Shown here one piece after another: positions 57,355-64,000 of a stretch of DNA of 64,000 nucleotides. Both the position numbers and the translations under genes were made by a program. The stretch's first letter is position 1, and the number at the start of each line of letters is the position of its first letter. The notes below the pieces were generated by a model. That model saw only the letters and a list, made by a program, of their open reading frames with translations, was not told where the DNA came from and did not search any database. The DNA comes from Undaria pinnatifida (lineage: Eukaryota > Sar > Phaeophyceae > Laminariales > Alariaceae). The stretch is taken from positions 12,904,324 through 12,968,323 of the forward strand of contig JABAKD010000011.1 in NCBI GenBank assembly GCA_012845835.1, read 5' to 3'.

Positions 57355-58187
57355 CGGGCGGGTGATATAAAGGGGTGTCTTCTTGCTACAACCGTCAGAT
57401 TCGTCTCCTTTAAGGGTTTATAGTTTCCGCGAACATATTGAAATCCCCCCCCTCCCCCGGATCCCTCTTGTTCAAACGCGCCCCATATAAAAAAAAATAC
57501 CAGAGCAGTAAACACTACCAACCAACTTATATCCTCTCATTATCCTTCTAACCAACCATGCCGTATCTCGAACTCATCTCCGCCCTCCTTCCCCCCCCCC
57601 CTCGTTTTTTTTTGCTCGCTCTCTCTTGGTCAAACACCGCACTCAGTATCGAAATCCACCAGAGTAACAAACACTCCCATGCATGCCCTGGATATCGCCT
57701 CATTATCGTTTTAGAGCCGTCCATGCCGCTGCGGCAATTCCCCCCCCCCCCCGCCCCCAATGCCCCCTCCTTCCCCACTACCCGCACCATCGCCTAGACC
57801 AAGCGCCACGCGTATAGCAAACACCTACATCTATGCGACCTAAAGCGCCCCCCCTCCCCCACAAGAAGGATTCATAGAAGGTTTCCAGGCACAAATTGAC
57901 CTACCCCACCTGTCCCTCCCCCACTCCCCCCCTGCCGCCCCCCTTTGATTCAAAATCAGGCTCCCACGTCCTTCAAAACTCCGCCCTCCCCTCACCGGTT
58001 ATTCTACTTACAGGATTCACTTGATAAACTGATGCATTTCCTTCCACAGCTGTCAGATTATAGTTTCCGCGCACAGACTACCTAATATGACCCTGTTGAC
58101 CCTGATAGCCACACTGTAGTTTCAAGGCGAGTCGCCGACCTATATCCTTAAAAGGAACACAACCCGTAATACGCGCGATCGGAATAG
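57355..58187 (+). repeat. G-tract foldback family, left arm (FB-5), cut by an LTR
   Basis: Opens with the outer end GGGTGATATAAAGGGGTGTC (the inverse of the FB-3 right end), runs through C-run-separated modules to the inner module, and stops at GCGCGATCGGAATA where the G4 LTR begins. About 160 bp of inner module found in other copies is not present. Confidence 0.85.
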
Positions 58188-58456
58188 TGTGAAATTAAAG
58201 GTGGGGGACACAGAGTGCCCCCTGCAGGTCTGCCAATTGAGCAGGTCCTCGGAGAGTACTCACTTACGTTCCTTCGTAGAGATGTAGCTTTATTCGTCTC
58301 TACCAGAGCCCGGGATAGCTTCTGAGATCGGAGGCGCGTGCCTCCGATCTAAATCCTAACTTCCCCGAATATAAACCGCCAACCTTATCATACGAAACCC
58401 ATCCAAATGATCTCAAATTCGGATACTCTCAGGCCTTTCGAGGCCGTATCTTAACA
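58188..58456 (-). repeat. G4 3' LTR
   Basis: 269 bp from TGTTAAGATACGGCC (minus strand) to TTTAATTTCACA, so TG...CA ended with inverted TGT/ACA tips. It has a TATATTCGG-like TATA and a GAATAAAGC poly(A) signal in order, and a purine-rich tract just before it. The mate LTR lies outside the window. Confidence 0.75.
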
Positions 58457-58662
58457 CTAGCCCACCCTGATGAGTCGCATATGAAAATATATGGGAGATT
58501 CGGGGAAACTCCGGTTCTACGAACTAGACCATGAGTCGAAGATGCGGCTCCTCAAAACCCACTCCCACACCTCTAACCATCTGGCTATGGAGCCAGGAAC
58601 ACGCGAAGAAAAGCAGTAGAAAGAAAAGCAGACCCTACAGCAAGGCAAAAGTCACCCATCAA

Positions 58663-58762
58663 AAACCTGCCGCATGCCGCAGGCGTGGCGGGGGGGCAGA
58701 AAAGGCTCTATAACCTGCCGCATGCCGCCGGTGTGGCGGGGGGGGGCAGGAAAGGCTCTACA
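58663..58762. repeat. 50-bp tandem duplication in G4 3' region
   Basis: CCTGCCGCATGCCGCAGGC, then GTGGCGGGGGGGCAG and AAAGGCTCTATAA, occurs twice in a row. Both contain the near-palindrome GCCGCATGCCG. Confidence 0.85.
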
Positions 58763-59563
58763 ATAAACCAACCACAGAAACGGTACTATGGCGAGGCGAG
58801 CCCTCGTCGATATAGAGGGGGACACAGGCGCTAACACAAGGGAGAAGTCATGCGAAAAACCGCCCGCGGGCCATCGGCAAGGCGGGGGGTTAGACGAGGA
58901 AACGACGAATACCCGGGATGGAAGGTGTCAACACCTACAGCCCCGCTAGGGGAGGAAGTGTTTAGACAAAAAAAAAAAAAATCAGAACGAATACAACGCA
59001 CAAAACATAAACGATGACACACAGACCCGTACACTGGTCGACCTCCCGGCTCTGGACTGAGGGGGGCGTCGGCAGGGCGAAATTGAACAATGACAAAAGA
59101 CGACAGCCCTGCGCCTCAGATAGCGGCGTTTTCCCCGAACCCTGACCCGGCACTGAGCAGGAGGTTCGGCAGGACAGAAGAAAAAAAAAGGGAAAGAACC
59201 GCCCCAAAACTCGATGAAGACCCTCAGGACACTACGAAAGACCCAACGACAAAGACGCAAAACTCATACCTCAAAAAAATGAAGACCTATCGAGAAGCGG
59301 TGGTGGCTTGGAAGTCAACTGGCCACGGCCGCGCCTCGAGATTCGTTTACGTTACGTTGGATTCCCCGAGGAAACGCACTGGCGATGTGAACTTGCAAGC
59401 ACCAAGAACCTCGTACGGCTCCCGTTGAAGTCGTGTAGCGCGCCGGGGGAAGAGGAAGTTTAATCGGTCCCGGGTCGTCCAGAAAGCGGACCAGGTATAC
59501 CTTTTCCTCGGTAGTGCTCGCGCGGATTTTTCCAAGCCACCATAACCCATCGTCTCCCTGGTA

Positions 59564-61129
59564 TCAAAAGTGGGCTCCCTTAGGGAGTACTGTGTCGTGG
59601 TAGCGACGGAGCCAATCGGCGCGGGGAACACAGGCGTAGCCCAGCGCTAGGAAACGTTCCCCGTTGTTGCGGGCGAGCTCACGCTGTGCCGCCCCGATCC
59701 GCATTCGGCGGTAGAGGCCGTTGGTTTGGCGGTGTTGGTCCGGGGTTCCGGCCCAATAACGCAAGATGTGGGAGCGGGAGAGGTGAAGGTCCATTTCCCG
59801 CTCCCAGGAGGGTTCGGAGAGTCCCGCCCAATGCGTCTTGTATAGCACCGCGATGACGCCACCTCGCCCCCGTACGGACTGATGACCAGTGATCTGCTCC
59901 ACCTCCAGCCGTTGGAGGGGAGTCGAAACGTCGTCTTGAGTGACGTGGTACGGTGGGGACTTTTTGGAAAATTTGTTGAGCACATACTGTGTTAGCCCCG
60001 CCGGTAGGTATTTGGGCATGTCCCCGCTGTCGAGGGGGCTGGCACAGGGTTTGCAGCGCTCGATGGCCACACACCGACGAGCGTCCGAACCAGGCAGGTC
60101 GGAAGGGAGACCCAAATAAAGGAGGTTGCTCCCGAGCGGCGAGCCGTCCGGGGTCTCGGCGGTAGAGCAGGGACCGACGGCCAGGACCTTGTATGGGCCC
60201 GTCCAGTTAAGCGCGAGTTTGGCCTTGAGTATCTTGGCGTCGGTGTTCGCCTTCGCACCCTGGGGGATGGTAGAGACAGAATTGTATACCCATGCCCAAC
60301 CACCCACAGTACAGTTAGGTGCTGGACGCAGCGCGTCGGCGAGGGCGGAGTTTCTGCGGTTAACACGGGAAACGGTGAGGGCGTGGTGTGCGCGGACAAT
60401 ATCGTTCGCGCGCTTTTGCCGGTCGGCGGCCAAATCGCAATAGGCCAGGTGGTCACGGGTAAGACTCTGGTGTCCCACGACACCTGTGCGGTCGAAAACC
60501 GTCAGGGGGAGCCGTGGGAGTCTGCCCATGTGGACCTCGTTGGGCGCTAAACCCGTCGCCGCGCTGACAGAGTTGTTGTAAGCGAATTCTACGTGGGGCA
60601 GATGCACGTCCCAATCGTCTTGTCGCTCGTTGATGACCATAGCCAGCATTTGTGTTATAGTGTGACTTAACCACTCAACGCCCCCGTTACAGTTGGGATG
60701 ATAGGAGCTTGTAGCAAGCTTGTGTACACCCAACAGCTGATATACAGCTTGTGAAAGCTTGGAGCAGAACTGCAATCCGTTGTCCGAGAGTATGGTGCGC
60801 GGGCACCCCCACAAGGGGATGTATTGGTTCACCAGGATATTGGCTGTACCTTCCGCGGTGAATTCAGCGGCAGTGACGGGGAACATGTCGGCCCGACGAC
60901 TGAAGCGATCGGTGAACAGCAGGATGTAGGTGTTGTCTCGTGGTGTGACCGGAAGGGGGCCGAAGTAGTCAACACTGACGGCGATACCTGGACCTTCGGG
61001 CAGAGGCATTGTGATGGGCCAGTGGACAGTCAGCCGTGGGGTTTTCCGCGCTTGGCACTTCAAGCAGTGGCGAAGCCACCACCGGGTGCACACACTCATG
61101 CCCATCCACCAATAAAAACGCTCCAGCAT
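59564..61129 (-). CDS. G4 integrase with chromodomain (521-residue frame)
   Basis: Longest open frame of the window. It starts in the zinc-binding region (WWLRHCLKCQARKT at about residues 17-30). The core follows with SVDYFGPLP, ILSDNGLQFCSK and NGGVEWLSHT carrying the Asp, Asp and Glu of the DDE triad, then APNEVHMGRLPRLPL. Near residues 405-470 lies a chromodomain, with GGVIAVLYKTHWAGLSEPSW as its core, which in this class binds histone tails and guides insertion. Element gene, not host. Confidence 0.9.
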   Translation of the reverse strand: MLERFYWWMGMSVCTRWWLRHCLKCQARKTPRLTVHWPITMPLPEGPGIAVSVDYFGPLPVTPRDNTYILLFTDRFSRRADMFPVTAAEFTAEGTANILVNQYIPLWGCPRTILSDNGLQFCSKLSQAVYQLLGVHKLATSSYHPNCNGGVEWLSHTITQMLAMVINERQDDWDVHLPHVEFAYNNSVSAATGLAPNEVHMGRLPRLPLTVFDRTGVVGHQSLTRDHLAYCDLAADRQKRANDIVRAHHALTVSRVNRRNSALADALRPAPNCTVGGWAWVYNSVSTIPQGAKANTDAKILKAKLALNWTGPYKVLAVGPCSTAETPDGSPLGSNLLYLGLPSDLPGSDARRCVAIERCKPCASPLDSGDMPKYLPAGLTQYVLNKFSKKSPPYHVTQDDVSTPLQRLEVEQITGHQSVRGRGGVIAVLYKTHWAGLSEPSWEREMDLHLSRSHILRYWAGTPDQHRQTNGLYRRMRIGAAQRELARNNGERFLALGYACVPRADWLRRYHDTVLPKGAHF

Positions 61130-61189
61130 GCGTAACGTGCGCGTGGTGCCAAGGTGGCAGGAGGCCGTCGAGTGTCAAGCTTGCATGAT

Positions 61190-62490
61190 CCAAGGGCGCA
61201 TGAGCAGGGGAACGTAGTTGCGAACTGGCTCGTCGTTTAGCAAGCAAGCAGCTCGCCCCACAGAGTTCGGTTTGTCAGAGCTTGTTGGCGGCAGTGTCGG
61301 GTTACGGACGAGTAGGACGATGTCGTCGTCGGTTGTATTTAGTCGACCCTTACCCGCCAGCTTCCGGATGTCTGAGAGGGAGGGACGCTTGTGCGAGAGG
61401 TAGCACGCCAAAAAGTCGGGCGGTAGGACCGATGGCCGGCCGATAGAAACGTAACGCATCATGGCGTGGCACGTCGGCTCAGCGTGCTGCTCTCGCTTCC
61501 AATCGCCATGTGAGTAACGTGCGACGGAATCAGCGAAACGCAATTCAGCAGCGTTGCGAAGGGCGTCCGCCCTTGTATATGCGGTCGGCGTGCCACCAGG
61601 AGAAGGCGTGAGCCGTAAGAGAGAAGTTCCCATATAGGCTCTGCGTGGTTGCGGTCGGACGGTAGTGGCACCGTGCGGACCGGCGAGTCGACAAGAACAG
61701 GGGTCGCGGCGGCGACGGGGTCGGCTGCGGCCGTGGAACTCGCGGCGGGGTTGTACTTCGTCCGCAAGGTGGCAGAGGGGCCCCGCCGGGCCCGAATCCA
61801 TAATCTACAGCGGGGGTGCATTACCCGTTGTTATCTTTGTTCGTCGGCGCGTCGTCGACGACGGAGGGGCTGGAGTGCCAAACATGGCGGAGACGGACAC
61901 AGTCGAACCGATGGTCGCGGCGGGGGCCGTCTCCTGTAAAGAACTCCAGGATAGATAAGTCGGCTGCGCGATGGGCGTCGCTGCAGCCAGGGCTTCTGCG
62001 GAGCCCGTACCGCCCTCGATGGGTATGGCAAAAACCGAAGCGAAAACAGTGTCGGCGGCAGGTGAAATCGACCCGCGGCCGGTACCGCCTTCGGTAGTAG
62101 CGACGGAGGCAGAAACACGAGCGACGAATCTGCCCGGGGAAGCAGAAAGGCCGTCAATCCTCTTACGTGGCTCGTGTGTGCGAAAATCGTGAAACGCGGT
62201 AGAGGTGAGAGGGAGCCCACCCAAGGCAGCATGTTCAGTGCGGGGCACAAGCCCACCCAAGACAGTGCTTTCGGCGAGGGGTTCGAATCCACCCAAAGCA
62301 GTGCTTTCGGTGTGGGGCACCAGCCCACCCAAGACAGTGCTTTTGGCGAAGGGCGCGAGTCCACCCGAACCGACTCCTGGGATCGGCGAGGAGGGAGCGC
62401 GCAGCCCGCGGGTCCGTAGGAGGTAGATACTGTTATCTCCAACGGGGTTGGGGCTTGTCAACCCCACGAGGTTGATTTTTTTTTTTTTCA
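61190..62490 (-). pseudogene. G4 linker between RNase H and integrase
   Basis: Holds a 228-residue frame (61805-62491), low in complexity, with four or five 15-residue units of the LGGLVPxTESTA type (45-bp tandem units at about 62,205-62,370). It is followed by wording near the integrase start such as ARPSVLPPDFLACYLSHKRP and DEPVRNYVPLLMRPW. Fossil coding DNA. Confidence 0.6.
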
Positions 62491-62499
62491 AGCCACGGC

Positions 62500-62950
62500 G
62501 GCCACTGCGGTCGTACCCCGTAGCGGCTCTGGAAAACGGGCCGGAAAAATCGGCGATGCTCTTGGCGCTGCCTTTACGGTACTCGAGTGTGCAATCGAAC
62601 GCGGTGACGAACTCAAGCTACCGCTGGACTCGTGCATTGAGGGTCCCCACTTTGCCAATGCTCTCCTATGTCTTGTGGCCGGAGGATATGCGGAACTTTG
62701 TTGCCCTCAGTATCCTTGGAGGCGTTTGGGAACCCAAGCAATGCTGCCGGTCCCCAAATCTAGAGGAGTCCAGTGCCTCTCCGAGTCGAGCGTTGCTCGA
62801 CTGATATACGCGATTTCCATGGTGAACAAAACGTCGTCCCGGGTCACAGTACCCTCGACGAAACAGGGGCAGTGTTTTGACATCGCAGGGTCAGGGCCGA
62901 CGCTAGAAGCTATCTCCACAACTTCACGGCTTTTTTTTGGCCAACGCGCC
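62500..62950 (-). pseudogene. G4 RNase H region
   Basis: Minus-strand wording AYISRATLDSERHWTPLDL, then TKFRISSGHK, ESIGKVGTLNARVQR and FDCTLEYRKGSA matches the second half of gypsy RNase H, including the xDHKxLESI and ARVQRWLEF landmarks. It aligns with G1 at 1-500. The reverse-transcriptase part should lie at about 62,950 to beyond the edge but cannot be read clearly. Confidence 0.75.
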
Positions 62951-64000
62951 CGAGAAATAGGTCGGAAACGCCGAAGGGGAAGCTTTGCGAGCGCTGGCCG
63001 CTGTTAACGGTCCGGTCGCGGCGCGGACGAGATTTCTTGGTTCTTGCACTCGCAGTGCAGGTGCGGAACCGACTAGGGGAACCCGGTGCGCCGACCCGGT
63101 CTCATTGTCGCAAATAGCTGCGCGAACGGCAGAAAGCGCCTCACCGAGCAACTTTTTCCTCTCCCCTGGCATGGGTTGTTGGCCCTGGGACCATCCGCCC
63201 GGAGGCTAATGCCCCACACTGGGTTCAGAGGGCTGGATTCAGCCAGAAGCTTGTTGTCAGAGCTCAAAAGGTGATTTTTTTATGGCTGGATTCTGCGTGA
63301 ATTTGGCGTAGGTTCCAGGCGACACGGCGTTTTTCTTCTCCCTGTCCCCAACAGCGGAGTCAAAGTTGCGCACGCCTGGACCGATGCGTTTGCGTGTGCT
63401 TGGACGAGGCGACGACATAATGAGCCCCACTGCTCGATGGTCTCGCAAAAACATGGTCTTTTTGGCCATCATTTACTGCTCCGCGAAAGAATAAGGTACC
63501 TCGTCGATGGCAAACGACGAAGGGGACCACGGTGGAAAATAGGACGGGGGCTGCCAGAATAACACCACTTTGGCTGTGGAGTATTCGAGAGGAGGGTCAA
63601 AATCCGTGTTGAAATTTGGGCTGCAATGTCCCCGTCCGGGAACACCAGGCCTCGGGAGCACGACGCGAATCCGAACCCGTGGTATCTCGCCTCGGGTCTT
63701 TCTTCGTTCGTTGGCGGAAAAGCGCGAGAATCCGCTCTAACTGCGCCCGAAAAATGGCAAAACCCGACGGTGCCAACCCGTCGGTAGCCTCGTTGGACAT
63801 TTGTGGGTCTGCAATGTCCCCTTTGGGGAACACCAGTCCTCGGCTACTTGGGCCTGTAATGTCTCCTTGCGGGGGCACCAGGCCTCAGGAGCAACATGCG
63901 AGTCCGAACCTGCGGTTTCTCGCCTCGGGTCCTCCTCACTCGCTGGCGGAAACTCGTAAGAAGCCGCCCTCATTGCACCCGAAAACGAGTCCAACACCGA

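Larger units (their letters stand above)
58188..64000 (-). mobile_element. Ty3/gypsy element G4, 3' part to right edge
   Basis: Minus-strand chromovirus-type element that continues beyond the window. Reading leftward: a pol part with RNase H (about 62,550-62,950), a linker with 45-bp repeats, a long integrase-chromodomain frame (61,129-59,564), a Trp-rich tail block, a 3' non-coding part, a purine-rich tract AGGGTGGGC, and a 269-bp LTR at 58,188-58,456. Same family as G1. The integrase part looks well kept; other parts are broken in several places. Younger than G1 and G2 by eye. Confidence 0.85.

Noticed and set aside
59564-61129. Longest ORF as a host gene
   Set aside because: Integrase triad, chromodomain, purine tract and an LTR downstream place it inside gypsy element G4.
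1-64000. CRISPR array, operon or bacterial origin
   Set aside because: Tandem arrays here have no fixed spacers; spliced gene and retroelement content show a eukaryotic nuclear genome.

Overview
The window looks like nuclear DNA of a eukaryote with an intron-rich, repeat-laden genome. My best guess is a brown alga or another large-genome stramenopile. Three things point that way: one host gene with nine exons and clean GT-AG introns; a product that is a Golgi-type sulfotransferase, an enzyme class expected where sulfated wall polysaccharides are made; and chromodomain Ty3/gypsy elements whose RNase H and integrase resemble, from memory, those of brown algae. The assignment is inference. There are no operons, and I found no tRNA, rRNA or CRISPR.

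The only host gene I can support is on the minus strand from 55,775 down to 27,011. Its nine exons total 1,398 coding bases (465 residues and a TAG stop), and every intron phase matches. It encodes a type II membrane protein with both PAPS-binding motifs of the sulfotransferase fold. The gene covers nearly 29 kb because three introns have filled with mobile DNA. Intron 1 (10.9 kb) holds AAC-tailed repeats, SINEs, a pentanucleotide tract and a G-rich foldback arm. Intron 3 (10.3 kb) holds a Ty3/gypsy element with both LTRs, satellites and a SINE. Intron 5 (2.4 kb) holds a compact foldback element.

Outside the gene the window is almost all fossil mobile elements. From left to right: a minus-strand gypsy fragment with gag and RNase H (G1, 1-5.3 kb); a 75-bp minisatellite (5.4-6.1 kb); a plus-strand gypsy integrase fossil (G2, 6.9-9.7 kb); a region flanked by inverted G-rich arms (11-19.6 kb) that holds two parts of a tyrosine recombinase separated by a 2.1-kb satellite, and a reverse-transcriptase-like ORF; a Ty1/copia fossil (22.4-24.2 kb); the gene; duplications upstream of it; a foldback arm cut by an LTR; and a second minus-strand gypsy element of the G1 family (G4, 58.2 kb to beyond the right edge).

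The most unusual structure is a dispersed family with long inverted arms built from short modules separated by G-tracts. It has at least seven copies here. One copy has its arms meeting at a perfect 30-bp AT palindrome.
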